Shown here: positions 53,238-64,000 of the stretch, in pieces
Layout of the letters: each line of letters starts with the position of its first letter
Position numbering within the stretch: position 1 is the stretch's first letter
Assembly: GCF_007176755.1 (NCBI RefSeq)
Contig: NZ_BJTV01000001.1
Span: 744,001-808,000 of the forward strand
DNA length: 64,000 nucleotides
Source: Streptomyces sp. 1-11
GTDB taxonomy: Bacteria > Actinomycetota > Actinomycetes > Streptomycetales > Streptomycetaceae
Direction: 5' to 3'
Notes under the pieces: generated by a model
The model's database searches: none
Seen by the model: the letters and a program-made list of their open reading frames with translations, nothing else
What the model was told of the DNA's origin: nothing
Position numbers and translations under genes: made by a program

Positions 53238-54455
53238 ATGCCCCCCTTCGACGTCCCCGAGGGCGACCCCTTCGGCCCGCACAACCTTCCCTACGGTGTG
53301 TTCTCGCCCTCCGGCAGCACGGAGCGCAGGGTCGGCGTCCGGCTCGGTGACCACGTCCTCGACGCGGGCGCCGCGGCCGCCGCGCTCGGCTCGCCGTACG
53401 TCTCCCTGCTCGCGCAGGCCACCCTCAACCCGCTGCTGGCGGCCGGCCGCACGGCGTGGTCGGACGTGCGGCGCGCGCTGACGGCGTGGGTGACGGTCCC
53501 CTCGCACCGGTCGGCGATCGAACCGCACTTCCACCCCCTGTCGTCGGTCACCCTCCACCTGCCGTTCGAGGTCGCGGACTACGTCGACTTCTACGCCTCC
53601 GAGAACCACGCGCGGAACGTCGGCCGGATCTTCCGCCCGGACGCCGAGGACTCCCTCACCCCCAACTGGAAGCACCTGCCGATCGGTTACCACGGCCGCT
53701 CCGGAACGGTGGTCGTCTCCGGCACGGATGTCGTACGGCCCTCGGGGCAGCGCAAGGGCCCCGGCGACCCGGCGCCGGTCTTCGGGCCATCGATCCGGCT
53801 GGACATCGAGGCCGAGGTCGGCTTCGTGGTGGGCGTGCCCTCCGCGCAGGGCACGCCCGTCGCGCTCGGCGACTTCCAGGAGCACGTCTTCGGCCTGTGC
53901 CTGCTCAACGACTGGTCGGCGCGCGACATCCAGGCCTGGGAGTACGTCCCGCTCGGCCCCTTCCTCGGCAAGTCCTTCGCCACCTCGGTGTCGGCGTGGA
54001 TCACTCCGCTGGAGGCGCTGGAGCACGCGCGTGTGGCGCCCCCCGAGCGCACGCACCCCCTGCTGCCCTACCTGGACGACGCCGCCCCGGGCATCGAGCC
54101 CGGCGGCTACGACCTGCGGATCTCCGTCGCGATCAACGGTCACACGGTGGCCGAGCCGCCCTTCTCCACCATGTACTGGACCGCCGCCCAGCAGCTCGCC
54201 CAGATGACCGTGAACGGCGCTTCGCTGCGCACCGGCGACCTGTACGGCTCGGGCACCGTCAGCGGCCCGGAGGAGCGGCAGCGCGGCTCGCTGCTCGAAC
54301 TGACCTGGAACGGCCGCGACCCGCTCGAACTCCCCGACGGCAAGCGGGCGTTCCTGGAGGACGGGGACGTGGTGACGCTGTCGGCCTGGGCGCCGGGGCC
54401 GGACGGCGGCCGGGTCGGGCTCGGCGAGGTCAGCGGGCGGATCGTGTCCGGCTGA
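53238..54455 (+). CDS. fumarylacetoacetase
   Basis: 405 aa, full length. The last step of tyrosine and phenylalanine degradation, yielding fumarate and acetoacetate. N-terminal SH3-like part starts DVPEGDPFGPHNLPYGVFS. The metal site and base lie in DYVDFYASENHARNVG (Asp and His) and DIEAEVGFVV (two Glu), with DWSARDIQAWEYVPLGPFLG as signature. No other tyrosine catabolic gene is near it. Confidence 0.95.
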   Translation: MPPFDVPEGDPFGPHNLPYGVFSPSGSTERRVGVRLGDHVLDAGAAAAALGSPYVSLLAQATLNPLLAAGRTAWSDVRRALTAWVTVPSHRSAIEPHFHPLSSVTLHLPFEVADYVDFYASENHARNVGRIFRPDAEDSLTPNWKHLPIGYHGRSGTVVVSGTDVVRPSGQRKGPGDPAPVFGPSIRLDIEAEVGFVVGVPSAQGTPVALGDFQEHVFGLCLLNDWSARDIQAWEYVPLGPFLGKSFATSVSAWITPLEALEHARVAPPERTHPLLPYLDDAAPGIEPGGYDLRISVAINGHTVAEPPFSTMYWTAAQQLAQMTVNGASLRTGDLYGSGTVSGPEERQRGSLLELTWNGRDPLELPDGKRAFLEDGDVVTLSAWAPGPDGGRVGLGEVSGRIVSG

Positions 54456-54552
54456 GGCACCGCCCGCGGGCAGCGGAGCGACCGGGTGTCCGAAAAGGCC
54501 GGGCGAGGCCGCCTCGACGCGGACGATCCCCCGCGGACACCTGACTCACGGC

Positions 54553-54583
54553 CCGTGTCCCCGTCATACTGACGGGGACACGG
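54553..54583. terminator. 14-bp perfect inverted repeat between fumarylacetoacetase and M56 genes
   Basis: CCGTGTCCCCGTCA and TGACGGGGACACGG are separated by TAC only. As a hairpin with a 3-nt loop it could end the fumarylacetoacetase transcript. The short spacer also suits an operator for the peptidase gene that starts 80 nt later. Confidence 0.6.
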
Positions 54584-54662
54584 CACCATCCGACGGGCCT
54601 TCGGCGCGTCCCCGGCACCACCCGACACCCGCATCTCTGCGACCAGGAACCGGAGCCCCGGC

Positions 54663-55601
54663 ATGACGGTCTGCCTGCTCCTGCTGAGCGTCGTCGCCCT
54701 GACGGCCGCCGTACCGGCGCCGCGCGCGCTGACCCGGGCCGACTGGCCCGAACGGGAGCCCGTGGTCGCCCTGTGGGTGTGGCAGTGCCTGGTGGCCACG
54801 GTCCTGCTGTGCTGCCTGACCGCGCTGGTGCTGGGCGCGGCGGCCGTCTTCCGCACCGTCCGCGACCATGTGTTCGCCCCGGCGCCGCCCGCCGTCACCG
54901 CCGCCTACGACCTGACCGCCGCACCGGTCTGGGCGGTGGCCCTCACCGTGCTGCTGGCCTGCGGGGCCGCCTGGACGACGGCCATGCTCGCCCGGGAACT
55001 CGCCGAGGTCCGCAGGCGCCGCGGCCAGGCCCGGGCCCACCTGCGGGAACGCGCGCCCGATCTGCCCGCGGGGCTGCCGGCGGCACGCGGCCCGATGCTG
55101 GTGCTGGAGGACGAGTACCCGGACGCCTGGTGGATGCCCGGGCACCCGCCGCAGCTCGTCGTCACCACCGGGGCGCTGCGCCGCCTCACCGGCCGTCAGC
55201 TCGACGCGGTCCTGACCCATGAGCGCGGCCACGCCCGCGCGCACCACGACTGGCTGCTCCATCTGTCCACGGCGCTCGCCACCGGCTTCCCGCGCGTCCC
55301 GCTCTTCGCCCACTTCTGCGACCAGACGCATCGTCTGGTCGAACTGGCCGCCGACGACACCGCCTCCCGCCGCTGCGGCCACCTCACCACCGCCCTCGCG
55401 CTGATCGAGCTGAACCAGCACCGCGGCGTCCTGTCCTGCGCCTCCAGCCACCGGCTGCTCGGCGAACGCGTCGACCGGCTCCTTCAGCCCCCGCCGCGGC
55501 TGCTGCGCAGGCACCGGGCGCTGACCACCACGGTGGCCGCGCTGGTGCCGTTGCTGCCGCTGCTCATCACCTTCGCCCCGGGGCTGACGGCGCTGTCCTG
55601 A
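54663..55601 (+). CDS. M56 family membrane metallopeptidase (BlaR1/MecR1-like)
   Basis: 312 aa. Four hydrophobic segments: residues 2-18, about 40-62, 85-108, and a C-terminal helix LVPLLPLLITFAPGLTAL. Zinc site HERGH in LDAVLTHERGHARAHHDW and a downstream ELAADDTA Glu. It lacks the extracellular penicillin-binding sensor of BlaR1. No BlaI-type repressor gene precedes it, although many Streptomyces M56 genes are paired with one. Confidence 0.88.
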   Translation: MTVCLLLLSVVALTAAVPAPRALTRADWPEREPVVALWVWQCLVATVLLCCLTALVLGAAAVFRTVRDHVFAPAPPAVTAAYDLTAAPVWAVALTVLLACGAAWTTAMLARELAEVRRRRGQARAHLRERAPDLPAGLPAARGPMLVLEDEYPDAWWMPGHPPQLVVTTGALRRLTGRQLDAVLTHERGHARAHHDWLLHLSTALATGFPRVPLFAHFCDQTHRLVELAADDTASRRCGHLTTALALIELNQHRGVLSCASSHRLLGERVDRLLQPPPRLLRRHRALTTTVAALVPLLPLLITFAPGLTALS

Positions 55602-55616
55602 CCGCTCCCGCCGCCG

Positions 55617-57608
<1,992 letters not shown>

Positions 57609-57954
57609 CGTCCGGTCCCCCGTGTCCTGTCTTTTGCGTCCCCCGTGCGTCGTCGTGGCTCGACCACTGCCTCCACGATAGGGGTCCGCGCCGACAGTGC
57701 CGGAAGTTGTCCACAGATGCGCATGGTTTGTCGTATCGGCTCATCGGGTGCGGTCCGGCGGTCGGCGCTGAACCGAACGGGTGCTTATCGGCGGCCGCCC
57801 ATCGACCCATCGGGTGCTTCTGGGGGGCCGCCCGCCCCGGCACGGGATAAGGCTGCTGGAGCGGGCCGGGAGGAGGCTCGCCCGCCAACGGATCACGTCG
57901 CGCTCCCCGAGGGGTCGCGATTCCACCCGCGCCCGCCCCTAGGAGCCCCGCCTT
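57609..57954. other. intergenic region between recQ and a secreted protein gene
   Basis: About 346 bp with no credible gene. CATCGGGTGC-type stretches recur at about 57740 and 57809, with local inverted repeats of the same words. It should hold the divergent promoters of both neighbours. Confidence 0.5.
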
Positions 57955-58635
57955 ATGATCGCTCGTTTCGCAGGAGCCGCCCTCACCCTCGTCGCGGCCC
58001 TCGCCGTGCCCGCGTCCGCGCCCGCTCACGCCACCGGTCTTAACCCCGCCGTCGAGCAGCAGCTCGGGGAGGCCTACGCGGCCACGGCGCGGTACGGCTA
58101 CACGCCGTTCGCGACCGCGGACGGCTACCGGGCCCGCGTCTGCCTGGCCCGCGCCCAGGGCGGCATGGGCTTCCACTACTTCAACGAGTCCCACTTCGGC
58201 TCGCTGGACCCGACGCGGCCGGGCGCGCTGCTCTACGAGGACGCCGGGCACGGCGAGCGCCGGCTCATCGGCGTGGAGTGGGTCGTCCCGGTCACAGGCA
58301 AGAACATGAAGCGGCCCCGGCTGTTCGGGCAGGACTTCCAGGGCCCGATGCCCGGCCACTACCCGGGCATGCCCACCCACTACGACCTGCACGTGTGGCT
58401 GTACAAGCAGAACCCCAACGGCCTCTTCGCGCAGTGGAACCCGCGGGTGACGTGCCCCGCCTCGGCCGCGCAGGACATGAAGGGTATGAAGGGCGCGAAC
58501 GGTACGCAGGGCATGAGCAGCATGAAGGGCACGCAAGGCACGCAGGGCACACAGGGCACGCAGAGCACACAGGACTCGCAAGGCATGCAAGCCATGCAGG
58601 GCATGCAGGGCATGCAGGACGCGTCGGGTCGCTGA
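57955..58635 (+). CDS. secreted protein with Met/Gln/Gly/Thr repeat tail
   Basis: 226 aa. Signal peptide of about 25 residues (IARFAGAALTLVAALAVPAS, cleavage after PAHA). The core (about 28-175) is a compact domain with YFNESHFGSLDPTRPGALLY, IGVEWVVP and THYDLHVWLYKQNP. The last 45 residues are a degenerate repeat of GTQ and GMQ triplets (KGTQGTQGTQGTQ, QGMQAMQGMQGMQ) with nine Met. The methionine- and histidine-rich composition hints at copper binding, but no known motif is complete. TAGGAG precedes the ATG. Confidence 0.82.
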   Translation: MIARFAGAALTLVAALAVPASAPAHATGLNPAVEQQLGEAYAATARYGYTPFATADGYRARVCLARAQGGMGFHYFNESHFGSLDPTRPGALLYEDAGHGERRLIGVEWVVPVTGKNMKRPRLFGQDFQGPMPGHYPGMPTHYDLHVWLYKQNPNGLFAQWNPRVTCPASAAQDMKGMKGANGTQGMSSMKGTQGTQGTQGTQSTQDSQGMQAMQGMQGMQDASGR

Positions 58636-58642
58636 CATGCGA

Positions 58643-58677
58643 CGGCCCCGGTTCCTCACCTGGAGAAACCGGGGCCG
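58643..58677. terminator. terminator between the secreted-protein gene and nuoN
   Basis: CGGCCCCGGTT/AACCGGGGCCG, an 11-bp stem with a 13-nt loop, shared by the two convergent genes. Confidence 0.7.
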
Positions 58678-58689
58678 CGGGACAGCGCC

Positions 58690-60339
58690 TCAGCGGACGA
58701 ACACGCCCGCCTGACTCGCCAGGTCCAGGAAGTACTGCGGCGCCACGCCGAGCACCAGCGTGACCGCCACGCCCACCCCGATCGCCGTCATGGTCAGCGG
58801 CGAGGGCACGGCCACGGTCGGCCCCTCGGGCCTGGGCTCGCTGAAGAACATCAGCACGATCACCCGGATGTAGAAGAACGCGGCGATCGCCGAGGAGATC
58901 ACACCGATCACGACCAGCGGGGCCGCACCGCCGTCCGCCGCCGCCTTGAACACGGCGAACTTCCCCGCGAAACCGGAGGTCAGCGGGATGCCCGCGAAGG
59001 CCAGCAGGAACACCGCGAACACGGCCGCCACCAGCGGGGAGCGGCGGCCGAGCCCCGCCCACTTGGACAGGTGGGTGGCCTCGCCGCCGGCGTCGCGCAC
59101 CAGGGTCACCACCGCGAAGGCGCCGATGGTCACGAACGAGTACCCGGCGAGGTAGAACAGGACGGACGACACGCCGTCCTTCGAGGTCGCGATGACACCG
59201 GCGAGGATGAATCCGGCGTGCGCGATGGAGGAGTACGCCAGCAGCCGCTTGATGTCGGTCTGGGTGATCGCGACGATCGCGCCGCCCAGCATGGTGACGA
59301 CGGCCACCGCCCACATGACCGGCCGCCAGTCCCAGCGCATGCCCGGCAGGACGACGTACAGCAGGCGCAGCAGCGCGCCGAACGCAGCGACCTTGGTGGC
59401 GGCGGCCATGAACCCGGTCACCGGGGTGGGCGCGCCCTGGTAGACGTCGGGCGTCCACATGTGGAACGGGACGGCGCCCACCTTGAACAGCAGACCCATC
59501 AGGATCATGGCGCCGCCGATCAGCAGCAGCGCGTCGTTGCCCATGGTGCCGGCGAGGGCCGGGTCGACGTTGGTGACCGTGCCGTCGACGACCTGCGCGA
59601 TGCGCCCGTACGACACCGAGCCGGCGTAGCCGTAGAGCATGGCGATGCCGAACAGGGTGAACGCGGAGGCGAACGCGCCGAGCAGGAAGTACTTGACCGC
59701 GGCCTCCTGCGACATCAGCCGCTTGCGGCGGGCGAGCGCGCACAGCAGGTACAGCGGCAGCGAGAAGACCTCCAGGGCCACGAACAGCGTCAGCAGGTCG
59801 TTGGCCGCGGGGAACACCAGCATGCCCGCGATGGCGAAGAGCAGCAGCGGGAAGACCTCGGTGGTGGTGAACCCGGCCCGGACGGCCGCCTTCTCGCTGT
59901 CGCTGCCGGGCACGGACGCGGCCTGCGCGGCGAAGGAGTCGACCCGGTTGCCGTGCGCCTCCGGGTCCAGGCGCCGCTCGGCGAAGGTGAACAGGCCGAC
60001 CAGGCCGGCCAGCAGGATCGTGCCCTGCAGGAACAGGGCCGGTCCGTCGACCGCGATCGCCCCCATGGCCGCGATGTGCGCCTTCGTGGTGCCGTATCCG
60101 TTCGCCGCGAGGGCGACGACCGCGGCGAAGGCGGCGCACAGCGCCACGACGGACACGAACACCTGCGCGTAGTAGCGGGACCTGCGCGGGACGAACGCCT
60201 CGACGAGCACCCCGACCAGTGCCGCACCGACCACGATCAGGGTCGGGGACAACTGTCCGTATTCGATCTTCGGCGCCGGGATCTTCGAGATCGGGGCGGC
60301 CGCGGTTGTCCACAGGCTGTGGACGGCTGTAGCGCTCAC
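58690..60339 (-). CDS. nuoN: NADH-quinone oxidoreductase subunit N, main operon
   Basis: 549 aa antiporter-like subunit of complex I. KVGAVPFHMWTPDVYQGAPT holds the channel lysine, and SSIAHAGFIL is the matching helix. GTG start overlaps the nuoM stop by 4 nt. Last gene of the main nuo operon, ending at a convergent terminator. Confidence 0.95.
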   Translation of the reverse strand: MSATAVHSLWTTAAAPISKIPAPKIEYGQLSPTLIVVGAALVGVLVEAFVPRRSRYYAQVFVSVVALCAAFAAVVALAANGYGTTKAHIAAMGAIAVDGPALFLQGTILLAGLVGLFTFAERRLDPEAHGNRVDSFAAQAASVPGSDSEKAAVRAGFTTTEVFPLLLFAIAGMLVFPAANDLLTLFVALEVFSLPLYLLCALARRKRLMSQEAAVKYFLLGAFASAFTLFGIAMLYGYAGSVSYGRIAQVVDGTVTNVDPALAGTMGNDALLLIGGAMILMGLLFKVGAVPFHMWTPDVYQGAPTPVTGFMAAATKVAAFGALLRLLYVVLPGMRWDWRPVMWAVAVVTMLGGAIVAITQTDIKRLLAYSSIAHAGFILAGVIATSKDGVSSVLFYLAGYSFVTIGAFAVVTLVRDAGGEATHLSKWAGLGRRSPLVAAVFAVFLLAFAGIPLTSGFAGKFAVFKAAADGGAAPLVVIGVISSAIAAFFYIRVIVLMFFSEPRPEGPTVAVPSPLTMTAIGVGVAVTLVLGVAPQYFLDLASQAGVFVR

Positions 60340-61907
60340 TTGGCCGCCTCCACCTCGGGCTTGGGGTCGGTTTTGTGTACGTCGGACATGGTCTGTTTGA
60401 CCGCCGGGTTGACGATGTCCGTGACGGGCTTCGGGTAGACCCCGAGGAAGATCAGCAGCACGATCAGCGGGGTGACGACCACCAGTTCGCGCACGCGCAG
60501 GTCGGGCATGGCCGACACCTCGGGTTTCACCGGGCCCGTCATCGTCCGCTGGTACAGGACGAGGGTGTAGAGCGCGGCGAGGACGATGCCGAAGGTGGCG
60601 ATGACGCCGATCACCGGATAGCGCGTGAACGTGCCGACCAGCACCAGGAACTCGCTCACGAACGGGGCGAGTCCGGGCAGCGACAGAGTGGCGAGGCCGC
60701 CGATCAGGAAGGTGCCGGCGAGCACCGGGGCGACCTTCTGCACGCCTCCGTAGTCGGCGATGAGCCGGGAGCCGCGCCGGGAGATCAGGAACCCGGCGAC
60801 CAGCATCAGCGCGGCCGTGGAGATGCCGTGGTTGACCATGTAGAGCGTCGCCCCGGACTGGCCCTGGCTGGTCATCGCGAAGATGCCCATGACGATGAAG
60901 CCGAAGTGCGAGATCGACGCGTAGGCCACCAGGCGCTTGATGTCCCGCTGGCCGACGGCGAGCAGCGCGCCGTAGACGATGCTGATGAGCGCCAGTACCA
61001 GGATGACGGGCGTCGCCCACTTGCTGGCCTCCGGGAAGAGCTGGAGGCAGAAGCGGAGCATCGCGAAGGTGCCCACCTTGTCGACCACCGCCGTGATGAG
61101 CACGGCGACCGGGGCGGTGGACTCCTGCATGGCGTTGGGCAACCAGGTGTGCAGCGGCCACAGCGGCGCCTTCACCGCGAAGGCGAAGAAGAAGCCGAGG
61201 AACAGCCAGCGCTCGGTGCTGGTCGCCATGTGCAGCGAGCCGTTCGCCCGCGCCTGCGCGATCTCCTGGAGGCTGAAGTTCCCGGCGACCACGTAGAGGC
61301 CGATCACCGCGGCCAGCATGATCAGACCGCCGACGAGGTTGTAGAGCAGGAACTTCACGGCCGCGTACGACCGCTGGGTGGAGGCCGCCGCCTCACCGTG
61401 CTCGTGGGCCCGGTCCCCGAAGCCGCCGATGAGGAAGTACATCGGGATCAGCATGGCTTCGAAGAAGATGTAGAAGAGGAAGACGTCGGTGGCCTCGAAG
61501 GAGATGATCACCATCGCCTCGACGGCCAGGATCAGCGCGAAGAATCCCTGGGTGGGCCGCCAGCGGCGGCTGCCGGTCTCCAGCGGATCGGCGTCGTGCC
61601 AGCCGGCCAGGACGATGAACGGGATGAGCAGCGCGGTCAGGGCGAGCAGCGCCACCGCGATGCCGTCCACGCCCAGTTCGTAGCGCACCCCGAAGTCCGC
61701 GATCCAGGCATGGGACTCGGTGAGCTGGTAGCGGCCGCCGTCCGGGTCGAAGCGGACCAGGACGGTGATCGCCAGGGCGAGCGTGGCGAGCGAGACGATC
61801 AGCGCCAGCCATTTGGCGGCGGTGCGCTTCGCGGCCGGTACGGCGGCCGTGGCGACCGCCCCGAGGGCCGGGACCACCGCCGTCGCTGTCAGCAGGGGAA
61901 AGGACAT
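60336..61907 (-). CDS. nuoM: NADH-quinone oxidoreductase subunit M, main operon
   Basis: 523 aa. TM5 Glu in FFEAMLIPMYFLIGGFG and the channel lysine in VKAPLWPLHTWLPNAMQES. A His-containing insert (DRAHEHGEAAASTQRS) follows TM5. ATG begins 5 nt after the nuoL stop. Proton pumping subunit of the respiratory chain feeding menaquinone. Confidence 0.95.
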   Translation of the reverse strand: MSFPLLTATAVVPALGAVATAAVPAAKRTAAKWLALIVSLATLALAITVLVRFDPDGGRYQLTESHAWIADFGVRYELGVDGIAVALLALTALLIPFIVLAGWHDADPLETGSRRWRPTQGFFALILAVEAMVIISFEATDVFLFYIFFEAMLIPMYFLIGGFGDRAHEHGEAAASTQRSYAAVKFLLYNLVGGLIMLAAVIGLYVVAGNFSLQEIAQARANGSLHMATSTERWLFLGFFFAFAVKAPLWPLHTWLPNAMQESTAPVAVLITAVVDKVGTFAMLRFCLQLFPEASKWATPVILVLALISIVYGALLAVGQRDIKRLVAYASISHFGFIVMGIFAMTSQGQSGATLYMVNHGISTAALMLVAGFLISRRGSRLIADYGGVQKVAPVLAGTFLIGGLATLSLPGLAPFVSEFLVLVGTFTRYPVIGVIATFGIVLAALYTLVLYQRTMTGPVKPEVSAMPDLRVRELVVVTPLIVLLIFLGVYPKPVTDIVNPAVKQTMSDVHKTDPKPEVEAAK

Positions 61908-61912
61908 CGGTA

Positions 61913-63859
61913 TCAGACCGCCCTCATCAGCAGGGTCGCGGCGACCAGGAGTGCCGCGCCGCCGAACATCGAGACCGCGTAGGAGCGGGCGAAGCCGTTC
62001 TGGACCCGGCGCAGCCGTCCGGACAGACCGCCGAAGCCGGCCGCCGTGCCGTTGACGACACCGTCGACCAGGGTGTGGTCGACGTACACCAGGGAGCGCG
62101 TGAGGTGTTCGCCGCCGCGCACCAGGACGACGTGGTTGAAGTCGTCCTGCAGCAGGTCGCGCCGGGCGGCCCGGGTGAGCAGCGAGCCGCGCGGGGCGAC
62201 CGCCGGGACGGGCTTGCGGCCGTACTGCGCCCAGGCGATGCCGACGCCGACGACCAGGCAGACCAGGGTCGCGCCGGTGACCGTCGCGGCACTGACGGGC
62301 GAGTGGCCCTCGCTGTGGCCGGTGACCGGCTCCAGCCAGTTGAGGAAGCGGTCGCCGAGGTGGAAGAAGAAGCCGCCGAAGACGGAGCCGACGGCCAGCA
62401 CGATCATGGGGATCGTCATGATCTTCGGGGACTCGTGCGGGTGCGGCTCCGCGTGCTCGCCGTGGTGCTCGGCGACCGGCTCCGCGCTGGGCGCCTCGGG
62501 GGAACGGGTGGGCTGGTGCCTCCAGCGCTCCTCCCCGAAGAACGTCATCAGCATCACGCGCGTCATGTAGAAGGCGGTGATGGCCGCGCCGAGCAGGGCC
62601 ACGCCACCGAGGATCCAGCCCTGGGTGCCGCCCTTGGCGAAGGCCGCCTCGATGATCGCGTCCTTGGAGTAGAAGCCGGACAGGAACGGGAAGCCGATGA
62701 TCGCCAGGTAGCCGAGGCCGAAGGTGACGAAGGTGACCGGCATGTACTTGCGCAGGCCGCCGTACTTGCGCATGTCGACCTCGTCGTTCATGCCGTGCAT
62801 GACCGAACCGGCGCCGAGGAACAGCCCGGCCTTGAAGAAGCCGTGGGTGACCAGGTGCATGATCGCGAAGACGTAGCCGATCGGGCCGAGGCCCGCCGCC
62901 AGCACCATGTAGCCGATCTGCGACATGGTCGATCCGGCCAGCGCCTTCTTGATGTCGTCCTTGGCGCAACCGACGATCGCACCGAAGAGGAGCGTGACGG
63001 CGCCGACCACGGTGACGGCCAGCTGCGCGTCGGGCGCCGCGTTGAAGATGGCGCCGGAGCGGACGATCAGGTACACGCCCGCCGTCACCATCGTCGCGGC
63101 GTGGATCAGGGCCGAGACCGGGGTCGGGCCCTCCATCGCGTCCCCGAGCCAGGACTGCAGCGGGACCTGGGCCGACTTGCCGCACGCGGCGAGCAGCAGC
63201 ATCAGGCCGATCGCGGTGAGCCGGCCCTCTGAGACGTCACCGGTGTGGCTGAGGACCGGTCCGAAGGCGAAGCCGCCGAAGGTGGTGAACATCAGCATGA
63301 TCGCGATCGACAGGCCGATGTCGCCGACCCGGTTGACCAGGAAGGCCTTCTTCGCGGCCGTCGCGGCGCTGGGCTTGTGCTGCCAGAAGCCGATGAGCAG
63401 GTACGAGGCGAGGCCGACGCCCTCCCAGCCGACGTACAGCAGCAGGTAGTTGTCGGCGAGGACCAGCAGCAGCATCGCCGCGAGGAACAGGTTCAGGTAG
63501 CCGAAGAAGCGGCGGCGCCGCTCGTCGTGCTCCATGTACCCGACCGAGTAGAGGTGGATGAGGGAGCCGACGCCCGTGATCAGCAGCACGAACGTCATCG
63601 ACAGCTGGTCCAGGCGGAAGGTGACGTCCGCATGGAAGTCGCCGACCGAGATCCACGTCCACAGGTGCTGGGTCAGGGTGCGCTGTCCGGCGTCCTTGCC
63701 GAGCAGGCCGGCGAAGAGGACCACGCCGATGACGAACGAGGTGGCCGACAGGAGCGTGCCGATCCAGTGGCCCACGGCGTCCAGCCGCCGGCCGCCGACC
63801 AGGAGGACGGCCGCTCCGAGCAGGGGCGCCGCGATGAGCAGCGCGATCAGGTTGTCCAC
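61913..63859 (-). CDS. nuoL: NADH-quinone oxidoreductase subunit L, main operon
   Basis: 648 aa with [39 protein letters not shown] and a C-terminal long amphipathic helix region. A His/Glu-rich cytoplasmic loop ([13 protein letters not shown]) lies before the last helices. GTG start at 63859. Confidence 0.95.
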   Translation of the reverse strand: MDNLIALLIAAPLLGAAVLLVGGRRLDAVGHWIGTLLSATSFVIGVVLFAGLLGKDAGQRTLTQHLWTWISVGDFHADVTFRLDQLSMTFVLLITGVGSLIHLYSVGYMEHDERRRRFFGYLNLFLAAMLLLVLADNYLLLYVGWEGVGLASYLLIGFWQHKPSAATAAKKAFLVNRVGDIGLSIAIMLMFTTFGGFAFGPVLSHTGDVSEGRLTAIGLMLLLAACGKSAQVPLQSWLGDAMEGPTPVSALIHAATMVTAGVYLIVRSGAIFNAAPDAQLAVTVVGAVTLLFGAIVGCAKDDIKKALAGSTMSQIGYMVLAAGLGPIGYVFAIMHLVTHGFFKAGLFLGAGSVMHGMNDEVDMRKYGGLRKYMPVTFVTFGLGYLAIIGFPFLSGFYSKDAIIEAAFAKGGTQGWILGGVALLGAAITAFYMTRVMLMTFFGEERWRHQPTRSPEAPSAEPVAEHHGEHAEPHPHESPKIMTIPMIVLAVGSVFGGFFFHLGDRFLNWLEPVTGHSEGHSPVSAATVTGATLVCLVVGVGIAWAQYGRKPVPAVAPRGSLLTRAARRDLLQDDFNHVVLVRGGEHLTRSLVYVDHTLVDGVVNGTAAGFGGLSGRLRRVQNGFARSYAVSMFGGAALLVAATLLMRAV

Positions 63860-63874
63860 GATTCTTCCGACCCC

Positions 63875-64000
63875 TTACAGCTTCATCAGGCTGGCGTCGT
63901 CGACCGAGGCCGAGTGGCGGGTACGGAACAGCGACACGATGATCGCGAGGCCCACCACGACCTCCGCGGCGGCGACGACCATCGTGAAGAAGGCGATGAT
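63875..64000 (-). CDS. nuoK: NADH-quinone oxidoreductase subunit K, main operon (partial)
   Basis: Only the last 41 codons and the stop are in the window; the 5' end is beyond position 64000. TM3 is seen as [20 protein letters not shown] with its membrane Glu, and the protein ends [13 protein letters not shown]. It lies 15 nt upstream of nuoL. Confidence 0.93.
   Translation of the reverse strand: MIAFFTMVVAAAEVVVGLAIIVSLFRTRHSASVDDASLMKL

Noticed and set aside
54663..55601. BlaR1-type beta-lactam sensor
   Set aside because: It has only the M56 peptidase part, without a penicillin-binding sensor domain or an adjacent BlaI gene.
57741..57926. 61-aa minus-strand open frame between recQ and the secreted protein gene
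   Set aside because: No ribosome-binding site, no domain, and built from local GGGTCGAT-type repeats.

Overview
The window is high-GC actinobacterial chromosome and almost certainly Streptomyces or a close relative. Codon third positions are nearly all G or C, GTG starts and 4-nt ATGA/GTGA overlaps are common, and the gene content is typical: a second partial nuo cluster beside korAB, a SpoIIE-type phosphatase fusion, a c-di-AMP riboswitch before a secreted muralytic enzyme, and the rpmG-hadA-hadB-murB neighbourhood. Most of it is conserved core chromosome, with one small accessory island at about 14.6-21.3 kb. Comparisons with other genomes are from memory and were not searched.

Layout. 0-5.5 kb: murB, two tandem tRNA-Ser-like genes with an abnormal anticodon arm, a TetR/MFS efflux pair with two matching operators, the hadA-hadB dehydratase pair, rpmG, and tRNA-Met and tRNA-Thr. 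5.8-14.3 kb: a degenerate amidohydrolase, an NAD(P)-binding protein, a small zinc-ribbon protein, a four-domain anti-sigma/PAS/GAF/PP2C regulator, a frameshifted relic of a carbohydrate-binding domain, tRNA-Tyr, yajQ, a YeaQ/YmgE-type membrane protein and an APC permease.

14.6-21.3 kb (minus strand): the highlight. A clear promoter drives an 18-nt gene encoding only Met-Arg-Tyr-Ala-Tyr, preceded by an excellent Shine-Dalgarno sequence and ended by tandem stops. A perfect 13-bp hairpin follows, then a tightly overlapping set of two paralogous cytochromes P450, a prolyl-oligopeptidase-type serine peptidase and an Asp/Asn beta-hydroxylase-type 2OG oxygenase, then an MFS exporter. This looks like an expanded relative of the minimal biarylitide (MRYxx pentapeptide plus P450) RiPP systems. 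I infer that the P450s crosslink or otherwise oxidise Tyr3 and Tyr5, that the peptidase removes Met-Arg, that the oxygenase may hydroxylate, and that the MFS protein exports.

21.9-33.8 kb: YccF, HtpX and a second nuo cluster (nuoA, B, C, H, I, J, K, L, M, N; no D, E, F or G) whose NuoC carries a roughly 400-residue low-complexity tail. 34-41 kb: two duplicated NarL-type histidine kinases, one response regulator and korAB. 41-50 kb: an HxlR/quinone oxidoreductase pair, RarD, a VOC protein, a MITE-like element at the 3' end of a TPR-like gene, an FMN reductase behind a palindromic operator, an ABC exporter, a LolA-like membrane-anchored protein and a polyprenyl diphosphate synthase. 51-58.6 kb: a c-di-AMP riboswitch and transglycosylase, a HAD phosphatase, fumarylacetoacetase, an M56 peptidase, RecQ and a secreted protein with a Met/Gln repeat tail. 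58.7-64 kb: the 3' end of the main nuo operon (nuoK partial, L, M, N), running off the window.
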